From: Methanobacteriaceae archaeon
GTDB lineage: Archaea; Methanobacteriota; Methanobacteria; Methanobacteriales; Methanobacteriaceae
NCBI GenBank assembly: GCA_027318585.1
Contig: DAHVOW010000002.1
Location: 93,075-157,074 of the forward strand
Direction of reading: 5' to 3'
DNA: 64,000 bases
Shown in pieces: positions 35,508-44,441 of the stretch. Each line of letters opens with the position of its first letter. The stretch's first letter is position 1. The notes beneath the pieces are model-generated. The model made no database searches. It worked only from the letters and a program-made list of their open reading frames with translations, and had not been told where the DNA came from. The translations under genes were made by a program, and so were the position numbers.

Positions 35508-36092
35508 ATGGCTAAAGCAAGAAGAAGAAGAGTACGTGATACCTGGAAAGATAAACAATGGTACAAAATTACCACTCCTAAAGAATTCGGGGAGTCTGAG
35601 ATAGGCACTACCCCTGCCCGTGATCCTAATCTATTACTGCAAAGGAAGGTGGAAGCTACCATGAGGGAACTTAGTGGAGACTTCAGTAAGCAGTACGTCA
35701 AGTTACGATTTCAGATCTCTGATGTAGCCGGAGATACCGCTCATACCCGCTTTATGGGGCACCAAGTAACTACTGATTACGTCCGCAGTATGATCCGGAG
35801 GGGAACCAGTAGAATCGACGCTATAATGAAGCTGGAAACTAAAGATGGTAAGAAGTTGAAGGTGCATATGCTAGCTATAACCATCAAAAGGGCCAAATCA
35901 TCCCAGCAACGCTATATCCGAGAGACTATGGAAAAATTAGTTAAAGAAGCTGCCTTAAATAAAACCTTGAATGAACTGGTGGAAGATATTATCAAAGGCA
36001 AACTGGCTTCCAGTGTTTACCATGAAACAAAAAAGATCTACCCCCTTAAACGGGTAGAGACCATCAAAACCCGTGTTATTGACGAAAAATAA
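35508..36092 (+). CDS. rps3ae: Small ribosomal subunit protein S3Ae (eS1)
   Basis: The archaeal/eukaryotic eS1 protein of the 30S platform. The 194-residue sequence has KARRRRVRDTWKDKQWYKI, the central RFQISDVAGDTAHTRFMGHQVTTDYVRSMIRRG and the C-terminal YPLKRVETIKTRV. AAGGTGAT precedes the ATG. It heads a long run of closely spaced plus-strand genes ending at 44152. Confidence 0.97.
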   Translation: MAKARRRRVRDTWKDKQWYKITTPKEFGESEIGTTPARDPNLLLQRKVEATMRELSGDFSKQYVKLRFQISDVAGDTAHTRFMGHQVTTDYVRSMIRRGTSRIDAIMKLETKDGKKLKVHMLAITIKRAKSSQQRYIRETMEKLVKEAALNKTLNELVEDIIKGKLASSVYHETKKIYPLKRVETIKTRVIDEK

Positions 36093-36107
36093 TAATATAG
36101 GGAAGAC

Positions 36108-36785
36108 ATGATTAACATTGAATATGTCATCCTCCTGATAGCTATCGGCGGGATTATCTATGCCCGCCGCGCCCTGGACCTGGCCGGTTCCGTCTTCATG
36201 GTTATTATGGGGATTATCATCATCTTCACAGCCGGTTTCAACTGGCTGCTATTAATCTTTGTCTTCTTTATCCTGGGGATGTTGTTGACCAGGTACCAAC
36301 ATACTTATAAGAAAGAGATAGGAGTCTACGAAGGGACCCGGACCATTAAAAACGTGGTTTCCAATGGTATCGTACCCTTTGTAATGGCTGCCTTTGGTAA
36401 CCCTGCGGGTTTCATTGGCAGCATCGCTGCGGCCACCGCAGACACCATGGCCAGTGAGGTAGGAGTCCTGCAAACCCCTCGCCTCATAACCACCTTTAAA
36501 AAGGTTGCCCCAGGGACCGATGGTGGCATTTCAGTCCTGGGAACCACCGCCGGGATCATAGGGGCGGGAATAATTGGATTTTTTGCTTACGTTCTGGGGG
36601 TTTATCCAGATCTTACTAAGGCCCTGGCCATTGCAGTTATTGCCGGTACCTTCGGATGCTTTTTCGACAGTGTACTGGGCGCTGTGCTGGAGAAGAGGAA
36701 TTACCTTACCAACGAACACGTTAATCTTTTGGCCACTGTGGCTGGAGCCCTTTTAGGAAATTTAATAGGTTTGGTGATAGCATGA
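36108..36785 (+). CDS. DUF92 family membrane protein
   Basis: A 225-residue DUF92 protein with about six transmembrane helices. In plants and cyanobacteria this family (VTE6) phosphorylates phytyl phosphate; archaeal members may phosphorylate polyprenyl phosphates, but this is not shown. NPAGFIGSIAAATADTMASEVGVL and GTDGGISVLGTTAGIIGAG are the conserved blocks. Its stop overlaps the apgM start (ATGA). Confidence 0.85.
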   Translation: MINIEYVILLIAIGGIIYARRALDLAGSVFMVIMGIIIIFTAGFNWLLLIFVFFILGMLLTRYQHTYKKEIGVYEGTRTIKNVVSNGIVPFVMAAFGNPAGFIGSIAAATADTMASEVGVLQTPRLITTFKKVAPGTDGGISVLGTTAGIIGAGIIGFFAYVLGVYPDLTKALAIAVIAGTFGCFFDSVLGAVLEKRNYLTNEHVNLLATVAGALLGNLIGLVIA

Positions 36786-38008
36786 AGGCAATTGTAATGA
36801 TTATAGACGGGATGGCCGACAGGCCTCTGGAAGAATTAGGAGGTAAAACTCCTTTGGAAGTAGCTAACACTCCAAACATGGACCAAATGGCCAAAATAGG
36901 GATTAATGGAATAATGGATCCTATTAAGCCAGGTATTAGGCCCGGTAGTGACACTTCACATCTTTCTATCCTTGGTTACGATCCTTACCAAGTCTACACT
37001 GGAAGAGGCCCTTTCGAGGCTGCTGGAGTGGGAGTGGAAGTAAGACCGGGAGATATTGCCTTCCGCTGTAACTTCTCCACCTCCGATGAAGATGGAATTA
37101 TTATAGACCGACGGGCAGGGAGGATCCGAGAAGGCACATCTCTTATCGCCCAAAAAATTAACGGCATTAACCTAGAACCGGGAGTGGAAGTGATCTTCAA
37201 GGAGTCCACCGGACACCGGGCCGTTCTGGTTCTAAGGGGGGAGGGATTATCAGACCAGGTCTCAGATGCCGACCCCAAACATGAAGGGAAAGTTCCTAAA
37301 GAAATAGTGGCCCTAGATGATTCAGAAGAAGCCCAAAAAACTGCTCGCATATTAAATGAACTGGTTAAAACTTCCTATGAAGTTCTAAAGGATCATCCTG
37401 TGAATCTGGAAAGGATGAAAAATAAGGAGAATCCCGCCAATATTATCCTGCCCCGTGGAGCAGGAGCTGTTCCGGAAGTACAGCCCTTCCATGAAAAATA
37501 CGGACTTAAAGCGGCATGTATTGCTGAAACCGGACTCATCTTGGGTATTGGAAAAATCACCGGGATGGACCTTATTGAGGCCGAAGGTGCCACTGGAGGG
37601 ATAGATACCGACCTCAATAGCATTGGCAGGTGTATTATGGATACTGCCACCCGGAATTATGATTTTATTCTGATAAACATTGATGGAGCCGATGAATCTG
37701 GACACGATGGCATCCTAAAGGAGAAGGTGGACTTCCTTACCCGAGTGGACAGTGTTATCGGCCAGGTTATGCAACTGGAGGATGTTATATTCATTTTAAC
37801 CGCAGATCACTCCACACCCATATCCATAATGGACCATACCGGTGATCCAGTGCCCCTAATAATTAAAGGGCCTGCGTTAAGGGTCGATGATGTGGAGCAA
37901 TTCAGTGAACGGGCAGCGGCCAAGGGGGGGCTGTGCCGCATCAGGGGAAGTGATGTTATGAATATAGTTATGGACTTAACCAACCGAGCAACAAAATTTG
38001 GAGCTTGA
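36782..38008 (+). CDS. apgM: 2,3-bisphosphoglycerate-independent phosphoglycerate mutase, archaeal
   Basis: Interconverts 3- and 2-phosphoglycerate in glycolysis and gluconeogenesis. The 408-residue protein of the alkaline-phosphatase superfamily has IIDGMADRPLEELGGKTPLE, the catalytic-serine segment RPGSDTSHLSILGYDP, INIDGADESGHDG and FILTADHSTP as metal-binding blocks. It overlaps both neighbours: four bases with DUF92 and, if the upstream TTG of glmM were used, also glmM. Archaeal ApgM, not the bacterial GpmI. Confidence 0.95.
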   Translation: MKAIVMIIDGMADRPLEELGGKTPLEVANTPNMDQMAKIGINGIMDPIKPGIRPGSDTSHLSILGYDPYQVYTGRGPFEAAGVGVEVRPGDIAFRCNFSTSDEDGIIIDRRAGRIREGTSLIAQKINGINLEPGVEVIFKESTGHRAVLVLRGEGLSDQVSDADPKHEGKVPKEIVALDDSEEAQKTARILNELVKTSYEVLKDHPVNLERMKNKENPANIILPRGAGAVPEVQPFHEKYGLKAACIAETGLILGIGKITGMDLIEAEGATGGIDTDLNSIGRCIMDTATRNYDFILINIDGADESGHDGILKEKVDFLTRVDSVIGQVMQLEDVIFILTADHSTPISIMDHTGDPVPLIIKGPALRVDDVEQFSERAAAKGGLCRIRGSDVMNIVMDLTNRATKFGA

Positions 38009-38012
38009 TTTA

Positions 38013-39383
38013 ATGGAAGAAGAGATTCCACAACTCTTTGGGACCTCTGGTATTCGAGGCAAGTTGGGTGATAAAATTAACCTGGAGCTGGCCCTTAAAG
38101 TGGGTCTGGCCGTAGGTACCTTCGCTGGGAAGGGTAAAATAGTGGTGGGACATGATCCCCGCACCTCCAGCCCCATGATATCCATGGTCGTGAAGGCAGG
38201 GATTTTACAATGCGGTAAAGACGTCCTGGATTTGGGAATGGTTCCCACTCCGGTGGTGGGTTATGCCACTAAATGTTTAGGAGCACAGGCCGGGGTTATG
38301 ATTACCGCCTCGCACAATCCATCCCCGTATAATGGCATCAAACTCTGGAACCCCAATGGAATGGCCTACCGCCAGGACCAGGAACGGGCCATTGAAAGGA
38401 TTGTGCACTGTGAATCTTTCAATAGGGTTTCTTGGGACTTATTAGGTAAATCACAGGACATAAGTAACTTCGTATCCCACTACGTCTCTGATATACTGGC
38501 TCTGGTGAAAATTAAACCAGGTATAAAAGTGGTGGTGGATTGTGGAAGCGGAGCAGCCTCTAATCTTTCTCCTCTTATTCTCAGACAGGCGGGATGTGAG
38601 GTGGTAACCCTTAACTCTCAGCCGGATGGTTTCTTCCCGGGAAGGAATCCGGAACCTTCCCAGAAGAATTTGGGAGAGTTGATGAGGGTAGTTAAAGCCA
38701 TCGGAGCAGATCTGGGTATAGCTCACGATGGTGACGCCGACCGAATGGTAGCTGTGGATGATGAGGGGAGGATGGCTGATTTTGACAAACTTCTAGCCCT
38801 GGTCAGTGCCCAACGGGGCGGTATGGTGGTCACCACCGTGGATGCCTCGGCTGCCATTGACCGCTGCTTGATGGAAGTTGATGGAAAGGTGAAAAGAACT
38901 AAGGTGGGTGATGTGCACGTTGCGGAGAGGATATCCGAAGTCGGGGCCAATTTTGGAGGGGAACCATCAGGTACCTGGATTCATCCCGAGTTTTGTATGT
39001 GCCCTGATGGAATACTTTCCGGCCTGCGGGTCATCGAACTGGTGCAGGAGAAAGGACCATTAGCCAAACTTTTAGATGATTTACCTACTTATCCCACCCG
39101 AAGGGTTACCGTCAACTGTCAGGATGATGATAAAAAATCCATTATGCAGGAGATGGAAAAAAAACTGCCTTACCTCTTCAGTGATATAAAGGATGTTAAC
39201 CCTATAGATGGTGTCCGGCTGACTCTTAGTGATGATAGCTGGGTTTTGGTAAGACCCTCCGGAACCGAATCTTTTATCAGAATTACCCTGGAAGGTAAGG
39301 ATGAAAAAAGAGCTCATCAAATCCACCAGGACTCTAAAAAACTTCTTGAAGATGTCATAAAAAAATTTGAGGAATCAGAATGA
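38013..39383 (+). CDS. glmM: Phosphoglucosamine mutase / phosphomannomutase family
   Basis: An alpha-D-phosphohexomutase of 456 residues. LFGTSGIRG begins the protein, the phosphoserine loop is ITASHNPSPYNGIK, the metal loop AHDGDADRM, the sugar loop GGEPSGT and the phosphate-binding RPSGTESFIRI. It is followed, with ATGA overlap, by a sugar-1-phosphate nucleotidylyltransferase, so it likely feeds UDP-N-acetylglucosamine for wall and glycan synthesis. ATG 38013 is nine bases after GGAG; a TTG at 37998 also in frame is less likely. Confidence 0.93.
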   Translation: MEEEIPQLFGTSGIRGKLGDKINLELALKVGLAVGTFAGKGKIVVGHDPRTSSPMISMVVKAGILQCGKDVLDLGMVPTPVVGYATKCLGAQAGVMITASHNPSPYNGIKLWNPNGMAYRQDQERAIERIVHCESFNRVSWDLLGKSQDISNFVSHYVSDILALVKIKPGIKVVVDCGSGAASNLSPLILRQAGCEVVTLNSQPDGFFPGRNPEPSQKNLGELMRVVKAIGADLGIAHDGDADRMVAVDDEGRMADFDKLLALVSAQRGGMVVTTVDASAAIDRCLMEVDGKVKRTKVGDVHVAERISEVGANFGGEPSGTWIHPEFCMCPDGILSGLRVIELVQEKGPLAKLLDDLPTYPTRRVTVNCQDDDKKSIMQEMEKKLPYLFSDIKDVNPIDGVRLTLSDDSWVLVRPSGTESFIRITLEGKDEKRAHQIHQDSKKLLEDVIKKFEESE

Positions 39384-40663
39384 GGGGAATCATACTCACA
39401 GCAGGTGAAGGAACCCGGATGCGGCCTTTAACCCTCACCCGCCCCAAAACCATGTTACCAGTAGGAGGTAAACCTCTTTTACAGTACAACCTTGAGGCTC
39501 TGCGGGACGCCGGGGTAAAGGATATAACCCTGGTGGTGGGCTACTACCAGGAGGTTGTGGAGGAATACTTCCAGGATGGGGAGAAATTCGGAGTGAAAAT
39601 AGAGTACGTGACCCAGGAAGAACGGTTGGGTACTGCACATGCCATTGCCACTGCAGGTTCCAGCATGAATGAGGAAGTTATTATCTTAAATGGTGACATT
39701 TTAGTCCAGTCCCAGGTAATAAAAAGTCTCATCGAAAAGTACCAGCGAACGAACTGTGACACCATACTTACTTTAACTGAAGTGGATGATCCATCCTCCT
39801 TTGGAGTGGTGGAGCTTCAAAATGATAAGATAACGGACATCATAGAAAAACCAGACCCTGGCAAAGCCCCGACCAACCTGATAAATGCAGGAATATACCT
39901 TTTCACCCCCAAAATATTTGAAGCCATTAAAAAGACTTCGAAATCCCCTCGAGGAGAGTACGAGATTACTGATTCCATTAAAATTCAGATCCATGGTGGG
40001 GAGGAAGTGCTGGGGCTGACCTTCCAGGACCGGTGGATAGATATTGGTCGTCCCTGGGAACTTCTGGAGATCAATGAACACTTTCTGGAGAATATAGAAC
40101 CTGAAATCCAGGGGGAGATAGAAGAAGGGGCCACCATACATGGTCCCATTATCCTGGGTAAGGGCAGTATAGTGCGTGCGGGTTCCTACATTATGGGTCC
40201 GGTTTTCATTGGGGAAAATGCAGATATTGGACCTAACTCTTTCATCAGGAAATATTCCTCCATTGGAAATGGGGTAAGTGTGGGAAACGGGGTGGAAATC
40301 AAAAACTCCATTGTGATGGATAACACCAATATCAATCATCTTAGTTACGTGGGGGACTCGGTGATCGGGGCCCATTGTAACCTGGCTGCAGGCACTAATA
40401 TTGCCAATCTGCGATTTGATGACGGTGAAGTGAAATTAACCGTGAAAAAGGATAGAATTAACTCTGGACGCCGCAAGTTAGGAGTTATATTCGCTGATGA
40501 TGTTAAAACAGGTATTAACTCCAGCTTTAACCCGGGAGTCATGATTGGTCAGGGTGCCCGGGTAGGATCCGGTGCTATTATCTACCGGGATATACCATCC
40601 CATACGCTAGTAATACCCCTCCAGGAACATGACGTGATTAACAGGAAAACCCTAGATAAGTAG
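39380..40663 (+). CDS. glmU: Bifunctional sugar-1-phosphate nucleotidylyltransferase/acetyltransferase
   Basis: A GlmU-like 427-residue enzyme: an N-terminal nucleotidyltransferase (ILTAGEGTRMRPLTLTRPKTMLPVGGKPLL, DDPSSFGVVEL, NAGIYLF) and a C-terminal left-handed beta helix of hexapeptide repeats (about residues 250-420). Archaeal members have glucosamine-1-P acetyltransferase and UTP transferase activity and often broad sugar range. Coupled to glmM by ATGA. Supplies UDP-GlcNAc or UDP-GalNAc for pseudomurein and glycoproteins. Confidence 0.93.
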   Translation: MRGIILTAGEGTRMRPLTLTRPKTMLPVGGKPLLQYNLEALRDAGVKDITLVVGYYQEVVEEYFQDGEKFGVKIEYVTQEERLGTAHAIATAGSSMNEEVIILNGDILVQSQVIKSLIEKYQRTNCDTILTLTEVDDPSSFGVVELQNDKITDIIEKPDPGKAPTNLINAGIYLFTPKIFEAIKKTSKSPRGEYEITDSIKIQIHGGEEVLGLTFQDRWIDIGRPWELLEINEHFLENIEPEIQGEIEEGATIHGPIILGKGSIVRAGSYIMGPVFIGENADIGPNSFIRKYSSIGNGVSVGNGVEIKNSIVMDNTNINHLSYVGDSVIGAHCNLAAGTNIANLRFDDGEVKLTVKKDRINSGRRKLGVIFADDVKTGINSSFNPGVMIGQGARVGSGAIIYRDIPSHTLVIPLQEHDVINRKTLDK

Positions 40664-40675
40664 TTATTTCTAATT

Positions 40676-41161
40676 ATGAAAAAAATTCACCCTACGGTAA
40701 AAATAATGCCTGGCGTTTATCTGGTGGGCCGGGTGAAGATGGGCGAACATTCCTCAGCATGGTATAATGCCGTTTTAAGAGGAGACCGAGAACCCATAAC
40801 CATTGGAAAATATTCTAATATTCAGGACAACTGTGTTCTGCACTCTACAATTGGTTATCCACTAAAATTGGGTGATTACGTATCAGTAGGTCATGCTGCA
40901 GTGCTGCATGGCTGTAAGATAGGAGATAACTCCCTAATTGGCATGAACGCCACCCTTCTAAATGGTAGCCAGATCGGTGAAAACAGTATCGTGGGTGCTG
41001 GTGCCCTGGTAACGCAGGATAAAAAGTTTCCTCCTGGAAGCCTCATACTTGGGATGCCCGCTAAGGCCGTAAAAGAGTTGGAAGACCATGAACTACTAAA
41101 AATTCGGGAAAATGCTTTAAGATATGCTAAACTGGCTCTTTATCAGGAGAAATTATTATGA
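40676..41161 (+). CDS. Gamma-class carbonic anhydrase family protein
   Basis: A 161-residue left-handed beta-helix protein related to Cam/CamH. The zinc ligands are recognisable in DNCVLHS and VSVGHAAVLHGCKIGDNSLIGMN, with a QDN motif nearby, and LILGMPAKAVKEL ends the helix. It lacks the acidic loop of Cam. Members hydrate CO2 or act as transferases. The stop overlaps the hisC start (ATGA). Confidence 0.88.
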   Translation: MKKIHPTVKIMPGVYLVGRVKMGEHSSAWYNAVLRGDREPITIGKYSNIQDNCVLHSTIGYPLKLGDYVSVGHAAVLHGCKIGDNSLIGMNATLLNGSQIGENSIVGAGALVTQDKKFPPGSLILGMPAKAVKELEDHELLKIRENALRYAKLALYQEKLL

Positions 41162-42261
41162 AGATAAAAAAAACGGTAGAGGAACTGGATCCCTACGTAC
41201 CGGGTAGGTCAATTTATGAAATAGCTACTCTGTACAATTTAAAGCCGGAAGAAATCATAAAACTAGGTTCTAATGAGAACCCCATCGGACCATCCCCCCG
41301 GGCTGTGGAAGCTGTGAAAAATTCTCTCAACGATATGAATCGCTACCCGGAGTCAGATCTAAGTGATCTGATCAGGGAAATAGCAGCTTACTCTGAAGTA
41401 AGGCCCGAACAGGTCCTGGTGGGTGGTGATGGTGCAGATGAAATCCTGGATGTTCTGGGAAAAACCTTTACTGAACCGGGAGATGAATTCATAGTCCCCC
41501 TCCCTTCCTACATGTACTACGAGTTTACCCTAAAAATACATGGCGCAATACCGGTCTTTGCTCAATGGGATGTTGATAATAACCAGTTAGACGTGGACTC
41601 CGTTTTGGAAGCCATAACTAGTAAAACTCGGCTGATCTTCCTGTGCACCCCTAACAATCCTACCGGGGGTTTGATTGATAAGGAGGATATTCAGAGGGTT
41701 TTAGATAATACTGAAGCCCTGGTAGTGGTTGATGAGGCTTACATTGAGTTTTCAGGGACAGATAATGTGGAACTCTTGAATGACTATGAAAACATCCTCA
41801 TCCTGCGTACCTTCTCCAAGGTCCTGGGATTAGCAGGCATGCGTATTGGCTATGCTCTGGCCAGTCCAGAGATTATACAGCATATGTACCGGGTTAAACC
41901 AGTTTTCAGCCTTACTAAATTATCGTACGTTGCCGCACTGGCCACACTCCAGGATAAAGGATACTTAGAACATTCCCGTAAAGCTTCGGTGGACAGTCGA
42001 GAGTACCTGTACCAGGGGCTGGAAGAATTTTCAAATCTGCGGGTATTCAGATCCTATGCCAACTACCTTCTGGTGGATGTGAGAAGAACAGGCATGGATT
42101 CTGCCCAAATAACCGAGGAACTCATGAAAAGGGGTGTTATAGTCAGAAACTGCAGTTCTTTTCGTGGATTGGATGACTACTGGATCCGGGTTAGTGTGGG
42201 AACCATTGCCCAGGACCAAAGGTTTCTGGAGATTTTAAAAGATATTTTAGAGCAAATCTAG
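41158..42261 (+). CDS. hisC: Histidinol-phosphate aminotransferase
   Basis: PLP enzyme of histidine synthesis. The 367-residue fold-type I aminotransferase shows SNENPIGPSP, NRYPESD, VGGDGADEILD, CTPNNPTGG, VVVDEAYIEF, and the PLP lysine in RTFSKVLGLAGMRIGYA. Translationally coupled to the gamma-CA gene. No other his genes are nearby, as usual in methanogens. Confidence 0.94.
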   Translation: MKIKKTVEELDPYVPGRSIYEIATLYNLKPEEIIKLGSNENPIGPSPRAVEAVKNSLNDMNRYPESDLSDLIREIAAYSEVRPEQVLVGGDGADEILDVLGKTFTEPGDEFIVPLPSYMYYEFTLKIHGAIPVFAQWDVDNNQLDVDSVLEAITSKTRLIFLCTPNNPTGGLIDKEDIQRVLDNTEALVVVDEAYIEFSGTDNVELLNDYENILILRTFSKVLGLAGMRIGYALASPEIIQHMYRVKPVFSLTKLSYVAALATLQDKGYLEHSRKASVDSREYLYQGLEEFSNLRVFRSYANYLLVDVRRTGMDSAQITEELMKRGVIVRNCSSFRGLDDYWIRVSVGTIAQDQRFLEILKDILEQI

Positions 42262-42285
42262 TGATATTTCAGAGGATTTGATAAA

Positions 42286-42981
42286 ATGGAGTTAGGAGGG
42301 ACCTTAATCTCATCACTGGAGTACCCGGGGAAGGTTTCGTTGGTAATTTTCACCGGTGGCTGTAACCTTCGATGTCCCTACTGTCACAACCCGGAAATGA
42401 TCAGTGGAGGTAAGGAAGTTTCCCAAGAGGAAATTGAAGCTCAAATAGTTAAAGAGAGAGATTTTATAGACGCAGTGGTTATCACTGGTGGAGAGCCCCT
42501 TTTGCAGTTCGATGAAGTTGAGAAACTCCTGGAATTTTCTAAAAACCTGGGACTTTTGACTAAACTAGATACTAATGGCGGATTTCCAGTAAGACTTTCC
42601 AAGGTTATAAAGCTGCTTGATTATGTCGCACTAGATATTAAGGCCCCCTTTGATGATTACTATGAAATTATCGGTTCAAATATTGGGGCCAAAGTTAAAA
42701 ACAGTATGGAATTGTGTGCTGATTCCAAAGTGTATCTGGAATGCCGCACCACCTACGTACCCGGCCTTCTTAATGAGAAAGATATGAATGAGATAGCCCA
42801 AAGCTTAGATTGCGATCTTTACACCATCCAACAGTTCCGAAACCGAACCGTCCTAGATAAAAACCTTCATAACACTCCAAATCCCTCCCGGGATGAACTT
42901 TTCACCATCGCGAAAAGATTAAAACCTATTTTTAGAAATTTAAATGTGAAAACTGCAGAGTTTGGCGAAGAAATGGTTTGA
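42286..42981 (+). CDS. Radical SAM activase, anaerobic ribonucleotide reductase activating type
   Basis: A 231-residue radical SAM protein with CNLRCPYCHN in the position of NrdG/PflA activases. The opening SLEYPGKVSLVIFTGGCNLRCPYC and VITGGEPLL, TNGGFP, LDYVALDIKAPFDDY are typical of the NrdG2 group that makes the glycyl radical of class III ribonucleotide reductase. No nrdD gene is in the window. It is followed by the ASCH-TPR gene, 37 bases on. Confidence 0.87.
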   Translation: MELGGTLISSLEYPGKVSLVIFTGGCNLRCPYCHNPEMISGGKEVSQEEIEAQIVKERDFIDAVVITGGEPLLQFDEVEKLLEFSKNLGLLTKLDTNGGFPVRLSKVIKLLDYVALDIKAPFDDYYEIIGSNIGAKVKNSMELCADSKVYLECRTTYVPGLLNEKDMNEIAQSLDCDLYTIQQFRNRTVLDKNLHNTPNPSRDELFTIAKRLKPIFRNLNVKTAEFGEEMV

Positions 42982-43018
42982 TAAAATGTTTCATAATTAC
43001 CTACCTGGAGGGTGCTAA

Positions 43019-44152
43019 ATACCTATACTGCTTTTTGGAAGCCGCAATTTGGAACTTTTAACTGGTGATAAGACCACCACCATTCGCAAATTATGGAAAA
43101 CCCCACTTAACATAGGGGACCGGCTGCATTGTTACTGGAATTTGGTGTCTAAAGAGCGTAAAAAACTTTTTGAGGCAGAAGTTACCGGAGTGGAAATCGT
43201 TAAATTTGGTGACATTCTGAAAAATGAAGATCTTATCCAGGATGAGGGCTTTGATAGTGCATCAGAACTGGAAGCAGAATTCCGGAAATTATACCCCGAC
43301 CACACCCAGGAGGACTCTCTTTTCCAGGTGATAAAGTTCCGCCGCCTACCCAGGGAAGAGTGGGAAGGCCGTAAAATCGATGAAAAAGCCATGATAACCA
43401 AACGGGCCGACATACTTTTTGACCTGGGGAAGTATCAGGACTCGGTGATGTGCTACACTGCTGCCCTGCGTTTTGATCCCCAGGATGTTTACCTTCTAAA
43501 CCGTAAAGGCGATAACCTTTCCCGGCTGGGATTATTTCAGGAAGCGGTACAATCCTATGACGATGCTCTAAAACTGGACCCCAAAAACGAGTACATATGG
43601 AACAACCGGGCTATTGCACTTTTAAACTTTAACCAACCTGAAATGGCCCTCAAATCAAACGATTCAGCCTATAAAATTAATCCTAATAATCTCCTGGTAC
43701 TTTACTGGAGAGGTATTATCCTGGAGATGTTAGGAAGGCTAGATGAAGCTCTGGATCAATACGATAGGATTTTAGATCTTGACCCCAGTGATCCTGAAGC
43801 ATGGAATGCTCGTGGTAATATTTTATCCCAGATGGATAGAACTGAAGAGGCCATCGAATCCTATGACCGGGCTTTGGAACTATGTTTAGATGAAAATCCA
43901 GATGCATCCACTTGGAACCGTAAGGGGAATGCTCTCTTGGAGTTAGGCAGGCTGGAAGAGGCTATAAAGTGTTATGAGGAGGCTCTTAAACTGGACAAAG
44001 ACAACGATGTTTTTCTCAGCAATCTTGGAGTCACCTACATGGAACTTTCCCGATTCCAGGAAGCTGTAGAACTTTTTAGAAAAGCATTGGCCATCAACCC
44101 TCACAACGAAGATGCCCGGATCTTAATGGATGAATGTCTGGAGAATTTGTAA
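43019..44152 (+). CDS. ASCH domain-TPR fusion protein
   Basis: The N-terminal 115 residues form an ASCH domain, an RNA-binding fold related to PUA (GDKTTTIRKLWKTPLNIGDRLHCYW, FEAEVTGVEIVKFGDI, FQVIKFRRLP). About seven TPR units follow to the end (for example AVQSYDDALKLDPKNEYIWNNRA). The first ordinary start codon is TTG at 43049, but that cuts off the first strand of the ASCH fold and is 34 bases from the nearest ribosome site. GGAGGGTG at 43007-43014 is four bases before an ATA codon at 43019, preceded by an in-frame TAA; starting there gives xPILLFGSRNLELL. I use that start with caution; the conservative one is 43049. Confidence 0.78.
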   Translation: MPILLFGSRNLELLTGDKTTTIRKLWKTPLNIGDRLHCYWNLVSKERKKLFEAEVTGVEIVKFGDILKNEDLIQDEGFDSASELEAEFRKLYPDHTQEDSLFQVIKFRRLPREEWEGRKIDEKAMITKRADILFDLGKYQDSVMCYTAALRFDPQDVYLLNRKGDNLSRLGLFQEAVQSYDDALKLDPKNEYIWNNRAIALLNFNQPEMALKSNDSAYKINPNNLLVLYWRGIILEMLGRLDEALDQYDRILDLDPSDPEAWNARGNILSQMDRTEEAIESYDRALELCLDENPDASTWNRKGNALLELGRLEEAIKCYEEALKLDKDNDVFLSNLGVTYMELSRFQEAVELFRKALAINPHNEDARILMDECLENL

Positions 44153-44441
44153 AAAATAAGCCCATATTTCCTATAATCCCCCTAACACCCAATTGTGAAA
44201 GTGAGGAACTGTCTTATCTCTTGAAATTTTTATTTGCCCAACTAAAAGTAATATTAATTATTGTTGAACAAAACTATCATTGAAAAAGAAAATAATTAAT
44301 TAATTCAAGTTATTTTAACCCACAAGTTTTCTTTCAAAATTCTGACTGTAACCATGTCCCTGGTACCTTGGATGCAGAGGAGATGGTGGGCCCGATCGTG
44401 ATGGGGCCATATCCTACCTTTAGTTTTTCATTCACCTAAAC
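44153..44441. other. Convergent gap ASCH-TPR / bioY with an unexplained GC-rich block
   Basis: Mostly AT-rich with possible terminators, but 44340-44435 is richer in GC and holds GGCCC/GGGCC (44399-44418) hairpin potential. On the minus strand it is open for 33 codons just after bioY, with coding-like composition. Nothing identified. Confidence 0.35.
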
